Source of the DNA: Pollutimonas subterranea
GTDB taxonomy: Bacteria > Pseudomonadota > Gammaproteobacteria > Burkholderiales > Burkholderiaceae_B
Reading direction: 5' to 3'
NCBI RefSeq assembly: GCF_002849655.1
Contig: NZ_PDNW01000003.1
Location: 186,001-250,000 of the forward strand
Length of the DNA: 64,000 nucleotides
Under the pieces are notes generated by a model that had not been told where the DNA came from, ran no database searches, and saw only the letters and a program-made list of their open reading frames with translations. Numbering within the stretch: the stretch's first letter is position 1; the number at the start of each line of letters is the position of its first letter. A program made the translations under genes and the position numbers. This document shows positions 33,712 to 43,011 of the stretch, piece by piece.

Positions 33712-36420
33712 ATGTCCTCTCTTGACCCAATCAACGCACCGGCGGCTGGCGCCGACGATGCCGCCCTCGAAACGCAGGAATGGCTGGAAGCACTGGAAGC
33801 CGTGCTGGACCGGGAAGGCCCCGAACGTGCCCACTACCTGCTTGAGCGCCTGGTTGATCTGGCGCGCCGATCCGGCGCACACATCCCGTTCTCGCCCAAC
33901 ACGGCTTACGTCAACACGATACCTCCAGGACTGGAGCCCGCGCATCCGGGCAATCTGGTGCTTGAAGAGCGCATTCGCTCGTATGTGCGCTGGAACGCCA
34001 TGGCCATGGTGGTCAAGGCGAACAGCCACAATCCACCCGACGGTGGCGATCTCGGCGGCCATATTGCCTCGTTCGCGTCGCTTGCCACCATGATAGGTTG
34101 CGGCCAGAATCACTTCTGGCACGCCGAGACCGACGATCACGGCGGCGATCTGGTGTACTTCCAGGGCCATTCCTCGCCGGGCATATATGGCCGTGCCTAT
34201 CTAGAGGGACGCCTTACCGAAGACCAGCTGGATAATTTCCGCCAGGAAGTCGACGGCAAAGGCTTGCCGTCTTACCCTCATCCCAAGCTTATGCCGGAAT
34301 TCTGGCAATTTCCTACGGTGTCCATGGGGCTCGGTCCTCTCATGGCCATCTATCAGGCGCGATTCCTCAAGTATCTGCATGCCCGCGGCTTGGCCGACAC
34401 CAGCAAGCGCAAGGTATGGGTATTTTGCGGCGATGGCGAGATGGACGAACCCGAGTCGCTGGGCGCCATTAGCCTGGCTTCCCGCGAGAAACTCGATAAC
34501 CTGATCTTTGTCATCAACTGCAATCTGCAGCGACTGGACGGCCCGGTACGTGGCAATGGCAAGATCATCCAGGAGCTCGAGGGCGACTTCCGCGGCAGCG
34601 GATGGAATGTCATCAAGCTTATTTGGGGCGGCTATTGGGACCCTCTGCTGGCGCGCGATAAAGAAGGCATCTTGCGCCGCATCATGGAAGAATCGGTCGA
34701 CGGCGAGTATCAGGCATACAAGGCCAACGACGGCAAGTTCGTGCGCGAGCATTTCTTCGGCAAGCATCCCAAGCTGCTCGAGATGGTCAGCCGCATGAGC
34801 GACGAGGACGTCTGGCGCCTGAATCGCGGCGGTCACGATCCTTATAAGGTGTATGCCGCATTCGAAGCCGCATCCCAGCACAAGGGACAACCTACCGTCA
34901 TCCTGGCCAAGACCATCAAGGGCTACGGCATGGGCCATGTGGGCCAGGCCAAGAACCCCTCGCACCAGCAGAAGAAGCTGGATGTCGCCGCGGTACGCGA
35001 ATTCCGCGACCGTTTCAATATTCCGGTACCCGACGACAAGCTCGAAGATCTTCCGTACTTCAAGCCTGCCGACGACTCGCCTGAAATGAAATACCTGCAC
35101 GAGCGCCGCGAGGCCCTGGGCGGCTACCTGCCACATCGCCGGGCAAAAGCGGACGAGCACCTGACCGCTCCAAAACTGGAAGCGTTCAAGGCAGTGCTCG
35201 AACCTACCGCCGAAGGTCGCGAAATATCTACGACCCAGGCATTCGTGCGTATTCTGAACCAGATCCTGCGCGACAAGGACCTGAGTCCGCGCGTCGTGCC
35301 GATTCTGGCCGACGAGTCCCGTACATTCGGCATGGAAGGGCTATTCCGCCAGATCGGCATTTATGCCCCGGAAGGGCAAAAATACACGCCGGTCGACAAA
35401 GACCAGGTCATGTATTACCGGGAAACGGAGAACGGACAGTTGCTGCAGGAAGGCATCAACGAGGCCGGTGCCTTCAGTTCGTGGATGGCGGCGGCAACGT
35501 CGTATTCCACCAATAACCGGATCATGATTCCGTTCTTCATCTATTACTCGATGTTCGGCTTCCAGCGTATCGGCGATCTGGCGTGGGCGGCGGGCGACAT
35601 GCAGGCGCGCGGTTTCCTGCTTGGCGGGACGGCAGGGCGCACGACGCTCAACGGCGAAGGCTTGCAGCATGAAGACGGCCACAGCCATATCATGTCGTCG
35701 CTCATCCCGAACTGCGTGTCGTATGACCCCACCTTCGGCCACGAGCTCGCCGTCATCATCCAGGATGGCCTGCGCCGCATGGTGGAAAATCAGGAAAATG
35801 TGTATTACTACATTACCGTGATGAACGAGAACTACCCGCAGCCTGGACTCACTCAAGGCGACGAGCAAGGCATCATCCGCGGTATGTACAAGTTCAAGTC
35901 GGTCGGCGACGGCAAGATGCGTGTCCAGCTCATGGGTTCGGGCACCATCCTGCGCGAGGTGCTCGCGGCACAGGACATCCTGGAAAGCGACTGGGGCGTA
36001 GGCTCCGACGTCTGGAGCGTCACCAGCTTCACCGAGCTGCGCCGCGACGGCCTGGACTGCGAGCGTCACAATATGCTGCATCCCGAAGATGCTGCGCCGC
36101 AGGTGTCGTATGTCAGCCAGCAGTTGCAAGACACAACGGGCCCCATCGTGGTTTCCACTGATTACGTCAAGGCCTATGGCGACCAGATCCGTCCGTTCGT
36201 GCCCAAGGGCCGTGATTTCCGCGTATTGGGCACCGATGGCTTCGGGCGTTCCGATTTCCGTTACAAGCTGCGTGAGCATTTCGAGGTAGACCGGCATTTT
36301 GTCGTCCTGGCAGCTTTGCGCGGCCTGGCTGATGAAGGTCAGTTGCCCATGGCCAAGGTGGCCGAGGCCATCAAGAAGTACGGCATCAATCCCGAGAAAG
36401 CCAATCCGCATCACGCCTGA
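33712..36420 (+). CDS. aceE: Pyruvate dehydrogenase E1 component (homodimeric type)
   Basis: A 902-residue E1 of the AceE type. The thiamine diphosphate motif runs from GDGEMDEP (residues 240-247) to NCNLQRLDGPV (about 269-279). Other signatures: NTIPP near residue 67, HSSPGIYGRAY, GGTAGRTTLNGEGLQHEDGH and a C-terminal transketolase-like domain. It decarboxylates pyruvate and acetylates the lipoyl groups of E2. CAGGAG stands about 8 bp before the ATG. First gene of the pdh operon. Confidence 0.97.
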   Translation: MSSLDPINAPAAGADDAALETQEWLEALEAVLDREGPERAHYLLERLVDLARRSGAHIPFSPNTAYVNTIPPGLEPAHPGNLVLEERIRSYVRWNAMAMVVKANSHNPPDGGDLGGHIASFASLATMIGCGQNHFWHAETDDHGGDLVYFQGHSSPGIYGRAYLEGRLTEDQLDNFRQEVDGKGLPSYPHPKLMPEFWQFPTVSMGLGPLMAIYQARFLKYLHARGLADTSKRKVWVFCGDGEMDEPESLGAISLASREKLDNLIFVINCNLQRLDGPVRGNGKIIQELEGDFRGSGWNVIKLIWGGYWDPLLARDKEGILRRIMEESVDGEYQAYKANDGKFVREHFFGKHPKLLEMVSRMSDEDVWRLNRGGHDPYKVYAAFEAASQHKGQPTVILAKTIKGYGMGHVGQAKNPSHQQKKLDVAAVREFRDRFNIPVPDDKLEDLPYFKPADDSPEMKYLHERREALGGYLPHRRAKADEHLTAPKLEAFKAVLEPTAEGREISTTQAFVRILNQILRDKDLSPRVVPILADESRTFGMEGLFRQIGIYAPEGQKYTPVDKDQVMYYRETENGQLLQEGINEAGAFSSWMAAATSYSTNNRIMIPFFIYYSMFGFQRIGDLAWAAGDMQARGFLLGGTAGRTTLNGEGLQHEDGHSHIMSSLIPNCVSYDPTFGHELAVIIQDGLRRMVENQENVYYYITVMNENYPQPGLTQGDEQGIIRGMYKFKSVGDGKMRVQLMGSGTILREVLAAQDILESDWGVGSDVWSVTSFTELRRDGLDCERHNMLHPEDAAPQVSYVSQQLQDTTGPIVVSTDYVKAYGDQIRPFVPKGRDFRVLGTDGFGRSDFRYKLREHFEVDRHFVVLAALRGLADEGQLPMAKVAEAIKKYGINPEKANPHHA

Positions 36421-36434
36421 ACGAGGACGACAAA

Positions 36435-38183
36435 ATGAGCAATAGCACCGAAATCAAGGTTCCCGATATTGGCGACGTGAGCGAAGTCGATGTGATCGAA
36501 ATATTGGTGGCCGAAGGCGACACCATCGCCAAGGACCAAAGCCTGATTACCGTCGAGTCCGACAAGGCCTCCATGGAGATACCGGCGTCCCAGGCCGGCG
36601 TGGTCAAGTCCATCAAGGTCAAGACTGGCGACAAGGTCAAAGAGGGATCGGTAATTCTTGAAATCCAGGCCGCCGAATCGGGCGACAAGGCGCAGCAAGC
36701 CGCGGCGTCTGCGCCGGACGCAGGTCAGGAAAGTGCCGCCGCGCCGCAAACCGGCGCCCGGCAAGCTGACAGCCAACCGCAAGACGATGCGCAGGCTCCC
36801 AAGCAGGACGCCAAGGCATCAGCGGCTTCGGGCGACCAAGGCCCTGTCACCGTGGTGGTACCTGATATCGGCGACACGACCGATGTCGAAGTCATCGAAA
36901 TCATGGTTGCAGTGGGCGACACAGTCACCGCCGAACAAAGCCTGATCACCGTCGAGTCCGACAAGGCTTCCATGGAAGTGCCATCGTCGCATGCGGGGGT
37001 GGTAACCGCCATCAAGGTCAAGCTGGGCGATAAAGTCAACAAAGGATCCGAGGTCCTTGAGCTGCGCAGCGAAGCGCCCGCAGGTGCTGCCAAACAAGCC
37101 GAGCCGGCCCCGGCCGACAAGTCCGGCGAAAGCCCTTCGAGCACCGCGGCACCCCGTCAGCAAGCGCAGCCGGCTGCGCAAGACAGCAAAGCGAGCCTGG
37201 CTTCCGTACCGCCTGAAAGGCATTCGCCGACGGAAGCCTTTGCCGATGTCGACGTACCTTTGCGCAATCTGCCGCATGCTTCTCCGTCGGTGCGAAAATT
37301 CGCACGCGAACTGGGCGTCACTCTGACGAAGGTGCAAGGTTCGGGTGACAAAAACCGCATTACCGCCGACGACGTACGCAATTTCGTCAAACAGGCCTTG
37401 GCGTCAGGCGGAGCCGCGACACCGGTGGCTGCAGGAGGTGCTGAAGGCGGGTTCAGCGTACTGCCATGGCCTAAAGTGGATTTCGCCAAGTTCGGCGCCA
37501 TTGAAGCCAAGCCTTTGTCGCGCATCAAGAAAATTTCGGGCGCCAATCTGCACCGAAACTGGGTGATGATTCCTCATGTCACCAATAACGATCTGGCCGA
37601 CATCACCGGGCTTGAAGACCTGCGCCAGACGCTGAATCAGGAAAACCAGAAATCGGGCATCAAGGTGACGATGCTGGCCTTCCTCATCAAGGCGGTTGTC
37701 GCGGCGCTCAAGAAATTCCCGGAATTCAATGCGTCCATCGACGGTGAAAACCTGGTGCTCAAGCAGTACTACCATATCGGCTTCGCCGCCGATACGCCCA
37801 ACGGCCTGATGGTGCCCGTGATACGCGATGCCGACAAGAAGGGTATTTTCGATCTTGCCAGCGAAACTTCCGAACTGGCCAAGCTTGCCCGCGACGGCAA
37901 GTTGGCGCCTGCGCAAATGCAAGGCGGCTGCTTCTCGATTTCCTCGCTGGGCGGCATAGGCGGCACCTCGTTCACGCCCATTATCAACGCGCCCGAGGTG
38001 GCGATCCTGGGCGTATCGCGCTCTTCACATCAGCCCGTTTGGGATGGCAAGGAATTCCAGGCCCGCCTTATGCTGCCCCTGTCGCTTTCCTATGACCACC
38101 GCGTCATCGACGGGGCTGCAGCCGCCCGCTTCAACGCGTACCTGGGCAGCTTGCTGGCCGACTTCCGGCGCATTGCGCTATAG
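36435..38183 (+). CDS. aceF: Pyruvate dehydrogenase E2, dihydrolipoamide acetyltransferase (two lipoyl domains)
   Basis: A 582-residue E2. Two lipoyl domains at the N-terminus with lipoylated Lys44 and Lys177 in nearly identical ESDKASMEI/V-P segments, each followed by an Ala/Pro/Gln-rich linker. Then the peripheral subunit-binding domain (about 280-315, ASPSVRKFARELGV) and the catalytic domain ending in SYDHRVIDGAAAARF with catalytic His555. It transfers acetyl groups to CoA and forms the complex core. It lies 14 bp after aceE. Confidence 0.97.
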   Translation: MSNSTEIKVPDIGDVSEVDVIEILVAEGDTIAKDQSLITVESDKASMEIPASQAGVVKSIKVKTGDKVKEGSVILEIQAAESGDKAQQAAASAPDAGQESAAAPQTGARQADSQPQDDAQAPKQDAKASAASGDQGPVTVVVPDIGDTTDVEVIEIMVAVGDTVTAEQSLITVESDKASMEVPSSHAGVVTAIKVKLGDKVNKGSEVLELRSEAPAGAAKQAEPAPADKSGESPSSTAAPRQQAQPAAQDSKASLASVPPERHSPTEAFADVDVPLRNLPHASPSVRKFARELGVTLTKVQGSGDKNRITADDVRNFVKQALASGGAATPVAAGGAEGGFSVLPWPKVDFAKFGAIEAKPLSRIKKISGANLHRNWVMIPHVTNNDLADITGLEDLRQTLNQENQKSGIKVTMLAFLIKAVVAALKKFPEFNASIDGENLVLKQYYHIGFAADTPNGLMVPVIRDADKKGIFDLASETSELAKLARDGKLAPAQMQGGCFSISSLGGIGGTSFTPIINAPEVAILGVSRSSHQPVWDGKEFQARLMLPLSLSYDHRVIDGAAAARFNAYLGSLLADFRRIAL

Positions 38184-38192
38184 GAGCCCGAC

Positions 38193-40037
38193 ATGAGCAC
38201 AACTGAATTGAACGTGCCCGATATCGGCGACGTAGCGGAAGTGGCTGTGATCGAAATCATGGTTGCCGTCGGCGATACCATTCGCAAAGAACAAAGCCTT
38301 ATCACCGTGGAATCCGACAAAGCTTCCATGGAAATTCCCGCCGACAAGCCGGGAGTGGTGAAGGCCCTGCTGGTCAAGCTGGGTGACAAGGTCACCAAGG
38401 GCTCGGCCATACTTCAGCTTGAAGCGTCCGAAGAGGGCGCCGCCGAGGAAGCCAAGCCGGCTGAGTCCAAAGCGGGGTCTGTCGATAAAGCCAGTACAGC
38501 AACCACGAACACGCCGGCGCAACCTTCCAATGAGTCTTCCTCCGGCTCATCGGGGAAGTCAGCAACCGGTGGGCAAGCAGGCGCGGCACCCGCGCCTGCC
38601 AGCTTTTCGGGTGCGGCAGACGGCGAGTATGACGTTCTGGTACTGGGCGCAGGTCCCGGTGGCTATTCGGCCGCCTTTCGCGCCGCCGACCTGGGACTCA
38701 AGGTCGTCCTGGTCGAACGTTACGCCACGCTGGGCGGGGTATGCCTGAACGTGGGGTGCATACCTTCGAAGGCACTGCTCCACACCGCGGCAGTACTCGA
38801 AGAAGCCAAGTCTCTATCGTCGCATGGCATCTCGTTTGGCGAGCCCAAGATCGACCTGGACGCTGTACGGGCTTATAAAGATGGCGTTGTATCCAAGCTC
38901 ACAGGTGGCCTGGCCGGCATGGCGCGCGCGCGAAAGGTAACCGTGGTTACCGGTGTCGGGCAGTTTGTCGACCCTCATCATGTGTCGGTGAATGATGACA
39001 AAGGCCAGAGCCAGACAATAAAGTTCGGGTCGGCCATCATTGCTGCGGGAAGCCAGTCCGTCAAGCTGCCGTTCCTGCCCGATGACAGCCGTGTGGTTGA
39101 CTCCACCGGCGCGCTGCTGCTTTCCAGCATTCCCAAGAAAATGCTGATCGTCGGTGGCGGCATTATCGGCCTGGAAATGGGTACGGTCTATTCCGCGCTG
39201 GGTAGCCGGCTGGATGTCGTCGAGATGCAGAGCGGCTTGATGCAGGGCGCCGACCGTGACCTGGTCAAGGTCTGGGACAAGATGAACGCCAAGCGTTTCG
39301 ACAACATCATGCTGGACACCAAAACGGTGGGCGCCGAGGCCCGCGACGACGGAATCTGGGTTAGCTTCGAAGGCAAGAATGCGCCCAAAGAGGCGCAACG
39401 CTACGACCTGGTCCTGCAGGCGGTAGGGCGCGTGCCGAACGGCAAGAAGATTGCCGCCGACAAGGCGGGAGTCTCTGTCACCGAGCGCGGTTTCATCGAG
39501 GTCGACAAGCAAATGCGTACCAACGTTGCACATATCTATGCTATCGGCGATATTGTCGGGCAGCCTATGCTGGCGCACAAAGCGGTTCACGAAGGGCATG
39601 TCGCGGCGGAAGTCATTGCCGGACAAAAGAGCTTCTTTGACGCCCGTGTAATACCGTCGGTCGCCTACACCGATCCGGAAGTGGCCTGGGTGGGACTTAC
39701 GGAAGATGAAGCCAAGAGCCAGGACATCGCCGTCGAACGCGGCGTGTTTCCCTGGGCCGCATCGGGGCGCGCCATTGCCAATGGCCGCGACGAAGGTTTC
39801 ACGAAACTGTTGTTCGACGCGACCACGCACCGGGTGCTGGGCGGTGCCATTGTGGGCACCCATGCCGGCGATCTAATCGGAGAAGTCGCCCTGGCAATTG
39901 AAATGGGCGCCGACGCCGTTGATATCGGCAAGACCATCCATCCTCATCCCACGCTTGGCGAATCCATAGGAATGGCAGCCGAGGTGGCAGAGGGCAGTTG
40001 CACCGACCTTCCTCCGGCACGGCGCAGCAGGAAGTAA
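38193..40037 (+). CDS. lpdA: Dihydrolipoyl dehydrogenase E3 with N-terminal lipoyl domain
   Basis: A 614-residue E3, about 140 residues longer than a plain dihydrolipoyl dehydrogenase because of an N-terminal lipoyl domain (Lys43 in ESDKASMEIPADKPG) and a Ser/Ala/Thr/Gly linker to about residue 145. The flavoenzyme part follows: VLVLGAGPGGYSAAFRA, redox disulfide GGVCLNVGCIPSK (Cys184, Cys189), LIVGGGIIGLEMGTVY, AIGDIVGQPMLAHKA and the C-terminal HPHPTLGES with the catalytic His. Lipoyl-bearing E3s are known in betaproteobacteria and Neisseria. Final gene of the pdh operon. Confidence 0.96.
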   Translation: MSTTELNVPDIGDVAEVAVIEIMVAVGDTIRKEQSLITVESDKASMEIPADKPGVVKALLVKLGDKVTKGSAILQLEASEEGAAEEAKPAESKAGSVDKASTATTNTPAQPSNESSSGSSGKSATGGQAGAAPAPASFSGAADGEYDVLVLGAGPGGYSAAFRAADLGLKVVLVERYATLGGVCLNVGCIPSKALLHTAAVLEEAKSLSSHGISFGEPKIDLDAVRAYKDGVVSKLTGGLAGMARARKVTVVTGVGQFVDPHHVSVNDDKGQSQTIKFGSAIIAAGSQSVKLPFLPDDSRVVDSTGALLLSSIPKKMLIVGGGIIGLEMGTVYSALGSRLDVVEMQSGLMQGADRDLVKVWDKMNAKRFDNIMLDTKTVGAEARDDGIWVSFEGKNAPKEAQRYDLVLQAVGRVPNGKKIAADKAGVSVTERGFIEVDKQMRTNVAHIYAIGDIVGQPMLAHKAVHEGHVAAEVIAGQKSFFDARVIPSVAYTDPEVAWVGLTEDEAKSQDIAVERGVFPWAASGRAIANGRDEGFTKLLFDATTHRVLGGAIVGTHAGDLIGEVALAIEMGADAVDIGKTIHPHPTLGESIGMAAEVAEGSCTDLPPARRSRK

Positions 40038-40053
40038 GCCGTCCATCCCGTCT

Positions 40054-40110
40054 GGCCGCTACAAGCCGTTCATCGCATGCCATCTGGTGCATGGACGGCA
40101 TGTAGCGACC
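40054..40110. other. Long imperfect hairpin between lpdA and folC
   Basis: Positions 40054-40073 pair with 40091-40110: twenty positions with only two mismatches and one G-U pair, around a 17-nt loop whose ends (GCA/TGC) can pair further. No T tract follows on the plus strand. It is the best candidate for the 3' end of the pdh mRNA, as a stabiliser or factor-assisted terminator; it could also be a small repeat-family element. Structure seen, function inferred. Confidence 0.55.
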
Positions 40111-40167
40111 CGGTACGCCGCTTTATCGCTGTTTGCGAGCGCGCCTGATACGGCACAAATGCTACTA

Positions 40168-40196
40168 TTGGTGCCTGCCGTCAGCACTACTATAAG
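40168..40196 (+). promoter_or_regulatory. Candidate sigma-70 promoter of folC
   Basis: -35 TTGGTG (40168-40173), 17-bp spacer, -10 TATAAG (40191-40196). Transcription would begin at about 40202-40204, so the mRNA starts within a few bases of the ATG at 40205. No Shine-Dalgarno is visible, which fits a leaderless transcript. Confidence 0.5.
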
Positions 40197-40204
40197 CATT
40201 CATC

Positions 40205-41623
40205 ATGTCTCGTCTCGTACCCAGCGCAACCGCCTCATTGCAGGACTGGTTGGCTTACCTGGAAACTCTCCATCGCCATCCCATCGAACTCGGCCTTGAG
40301 CGCATCAGCGCTGTCGCCGCCAAGCTGGAATTGACGTATCCCTACGTCAAGATAACGGTGGGCGGCACTAACGGCAAAGGCTCGACCTGCGCCATGCTCG
40401 AAGCCATCCTGCTGGCATCCGGCTACAAAGTAGGCCTTTACACCTCGCCTCATCTGATCGACTTCAACGAGCGCATCCGGGTCAATGGCGAGTTGGCCAC
40501 CGATCAGCAGATCATCGAGCAATTCCAGCAAATCGAAGCTGGCCGCGGCGATATCACGCTAAGCTATTTCGAATACACCACCCTGGCGGCCTTGATGCTT
40601 TTCGACAAGCACGACCTGGATGTTGCCGTGCTTGAGGTCGGCCTTGGGGGCCGCCTGGATGCCATCAATATGGTCGATGCGGACTGCGCCATTATTACCA
40701 GTGTCGATCTCGATCACACCGACTACCTGGGTGATACGCGCGAGAAAATCGGCTGGGAGAAAGCACATATATTCAGGCCAGGGCGTCCCGCCATCTGTGC
40801 GGACCCCGTCCCGCCCCAATCGCTTATCGACTATGCCGCTGAAATCGGCACCGACCTATGGCTGTTCGGTAAAGACTTCAACTACTCCGGCGACCGCCTG
40901 CAATGGGCTTATGGCGGCCGTTCGCAGCGGCGCAGCGGCATGGCATACCCGGCGTTGCGCGGGGCCAATCAGTTATTGAACGCGGCAGCGGCGCTGGCTG
41001 CCATAGAGGCCTTGCGTCCCCAGCTCGCGGTACCGCAGCAGGCGGTACGTATCGGATTGGCCCAGGTGTCTTTGCCGGGTCGGCTGCAGATCCTTCCCGG
41101 CACCCCGGCCATCGTCCTTGACGTCGCTCACAATCCACACGCGGCGGCTGCGCTGGGCCAGAACCTGGACAGCATGTCCTATTATCCGTCCACACATGCC
41201 GTAGTGGGCATGTTGCGCGACAAAGACGTGGCCGGCGTCATCGCCAAGCTCGCCAGCAGAGTCACCCACTGGTATTGTGCAGGGGTTGAAGGTCCGCGCG
41301 GCATGTCGGGCGACGACTTGGCAAGCATCGTGCGCGAAGTCATCAGCAGCGCGGCAGGAAAAGAGTCACTCGAAGAAATGAGCCGCGAAGTCATCCGTGA
41401 TCAAAACTCAGGCAAGACCGACGCCGCGCACAAGCCTGGCGTGCGTCCCGTCGCTGTTGCGCCTTCGGCCGACAGGGAAGTGGTCGTTACAGGCTTTGAC
41501 ACGCCCGTACAGGCGTTTACAGAAGCTCGTAGACAAGCGACCGACAATGATAGAATTCTCGTGTTCGGTTCTTTTTCCACGGTTGGTCCGGTGCTCAGCG
41601 AGCTGGGACGAAAAGTCATATAG
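40205..41623 (+). CDS. folC: Bifunctional dihydrofolate/folylpolyglutamate synthase
   Basis: A 472-residue Mur-ligase-type enzyme that adds glutamate to dihydropteroate and folates. ATP loop VGGTNGKGSTCAMLEAIL, folate loop YTSPHLIDFNERIR, VLEVGLGGRLDAIN, SVDLDHTDYLG and ILDVAHNPHA-type motif (IVLDVAHNPHAA). About 50 residues longer than the E. coli enzyme. Part of the excess is a hydrophilic low-complexity stretch at about 381-424, just before the final strand, containing a 12-bp direct repeat (41333-41344 and 41384-41395). It follows lpdA instead of accD, its usual neighbour. Confidence 0.94.
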   Translation: MSRLVPSATASLQDWLAYLETLHRHPIELGLERISAVAAKLELTYPYVKITVGGTNGKGSTCAMLEAILLASGYKVGLYTSPHLIDFNERIRVNGELATDQQIIEQFQQIEAGRGDITLSYFEYTTLAALMLFDKHDLDVAVLEVGLGGRLDAINMVDADCAIITSVDLDHTDYLGDTREKIGWEKAHIFRPGRPAICADPVPPQSLIDYAAEIGTDLWLFGKDFNYSGDRLQWAYGGRSQRRSGMAYPALRGANQLLNAAAALAAIEALRPQLAVPQQAVRIGLAQVSLPGRLQILPGTPAIVLDVAHNPHAAAALGQNLDSMSYYPSTHAVVGMLRDKDVAGVIAKLASRVTHWYCAGVEGPRGMSGDDLASIVREVISSAAGKESLEEMSREVIRDQNSGKTDAAHKPGVRPVAVAPSADREVVVTGFDTPVQAFTEARRQATDNDRILVFGSFSTVGPVLSELGRKVI

Positions 41624-41673
41624 TTCAACCGGCCGTGTCGCCGGGATTGCTCACCAAAATAGGTTTTTGCTCC

Positions 41674-42504
41674 ATGGGATTGTTCTCTCGTAACGAATCT
41701 GCCACAGGCTCCGGGCGGCGTTCCTCTCAATCCAGCGAGGCCCAGGCCAGCGAACTGCGTGCCCGTGCACGACGCAGGCTGGTCGGCGCATTGGCGCTGG
41801 TGCTGGCGGCGGTCATCGTTGTGCCCATGCTGTTCGATAGCCCCGTGCCGCCCGAAGAGACAAGCACGCCGGTCGTCATCCCGGCCATTGACCCGCCTCC
41901 ATCTCCAGACACCTCAGTAGCATTGGCTCCAGAACCGGCCGACCCGTCTTCCGGGGGCAACATACCTTTGCCGGCAGACACACCGCTGGCGGTCGATCCC
42001 GAAACCGATGCCGACACTGCACTTTCAGGCCCCACACCGTCGACCGCGCCCGATACAGGTACGACGGGTGGCCGCAATTCGGAACAGGCGCAGGCACCGG
42101 TCAGTCCAGAACCCGTGGCAAAACCAAAACCGGCTGAAAAACCCGCTCCAAAACCGGAAGCAAAGCCGGAAACGAAGTCGGCCACCGAGCGCACCGACGA
42201 CGGATCAGTGGCGATAGCGCTGCTCGAAGGGCGCGCGCCTGCCAAGAAGGCGCCGGCGCCTGCCGCCAAGGGTAATTTCACGCTACAGATCGCTGCCTAC
42301 GGCAATGACCAGGACGCCCAGACGCGCCGAGACCGATTGGTAGCCTCCGGGGTGACCAATGCCTACGTTGAAAGCGCCGTGTCGGGCGGCAAGAGCACTT
42401 ATCGATTGCGGGTGGGGCCTTTCCCTACGCGTGACGCTGCACAGGCCGCGCAGGCCCGCTTACGCGCATTGGGTTACGACAACGGATTCATCTCGACTAA
42501 GTGA
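41674..42504 (+). CDS. dedD: SPOR-domain protein, DedD-like
   Basis: A 276-residue inner-membrane division protein: a short cytoplasmic Ser/Arg-rich start (MGLFSRNESATGSGRR), one membrane helix (about 33-50, LVGALALVLAAVIVVPMLF), a long Pro/Ala/Thr/Lys-rich periplasmic linker, and a C-terminal SPOR domain (GNFTLQIAAYGNDQDAQ to YDNGFIS). SPOR domains bind denuded septal peptidoglycan. The start at 41674 is the common one; a GTG at 41635 is in frame. Its stop overlaps cvpA's GTG start. Confidence 0.88.
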   Translation: MGLFSRNESATGSGRRSSQSSEAQASELRARARRRLVGALALVLAAVIVVPMLFDSPVPPEETSTPVVIPAIDPPPSPDTSVALAPEPADPSSGGNIPLPADTPLAVDPETDADTALSGPTPSTAPDTGTTGGRNSEQAQAPVSPEPVAKPKPAEKPAPKPEAKPETKSATERTDDGSVAIALLEGRAPAKKAPAPAAKGNFTLQIAAYGNDQDAQTRRDRLVASGVTNAYVESAVSGGKSTYRLRVGPFPTRDAAQAAQARLRALGYDNGFISTK

Positions 42505-42989
42505 CGAGCTTCGACTATATCGTGCTGGCCATCCTCGGCGTGTCGGCACTGCTGGGGCTGATGCGTGGCCTCATCAAAGAAGTGCTTTCCCTTATTGCCT
42601 ATGTGGTTGCCTTCATGGCCGGCATCTGGTGGGGTCCCACTGTATCCATATGGCTGACCCCTTATATCGATAACGCGCTGTTCCGTACGGGCGTCGCCTA
42701 CGGAGCCGTGTTCATCATTGTGCTTTTGCTGGTGGGCCTGGTGAACATCACCTTGAGCACGCTGATACAGAAAACCGGGCTTACGCCTGCCGATCATGGC
42801 CTGGGAGCCTTGTTCGGACTGCTGCGTGGCTCGCTGGTTGTGCTGGTGCTTGTGGCACTGGCAGGCTACACCGAATTGCCCAATGAACCATGGTGGCAGG
42901 ATGCCAGGCTGTCGGGCGCAACCGTCTCGGGCGTGCAGCAATTGAAGCTTCTCCTGCCGCCGTCCCTGGCGTCGTGGTTACCGTATTGA
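42501..42989 (+). CDS. cvpA: CvpA family membrane protein
   Basis: A 162-residue protein with about four membrane helices and the CvpA signature at the start ([20 protein letters not shown], then [13 protein letters not shown]). GTG start overlapping the dedD stop (GTGA), suggesting coupling. CvpA supports envelope homeostasis and colicin V production in E. coli; it stands in the conserved dedD-cvpA-purF order. Confidence 0.93.
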   Translation: MTSFDYIVLAILGVSALLGLMRGLIKEVLSLIAYVVAFMAGIWWGPTVSIWLTPYIDNALFRTGVAYGAVFIIVLLLVGLVNITLSTLIQKTGLTPADHGLGALFGLLRGSLVVLVLVALAGYTELPNEPWWQDARLSGATVSGVQQLKLLLPPSLASWLPY

Positions 42990-43011
42990 TCGTATTCACA
43001 GGAATATCAAA

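Noticed and set aside
35341-36414. 357-codon minus-strand frame opposite aceE
   Set aside because: Mirror frame of a conserved enzyme; no ribosome site or motif.
38814-39863. 349-codon minus-strand frame opposite lpdA
   Set aside because: Same reason: the E3 reading frame explains the conservation.
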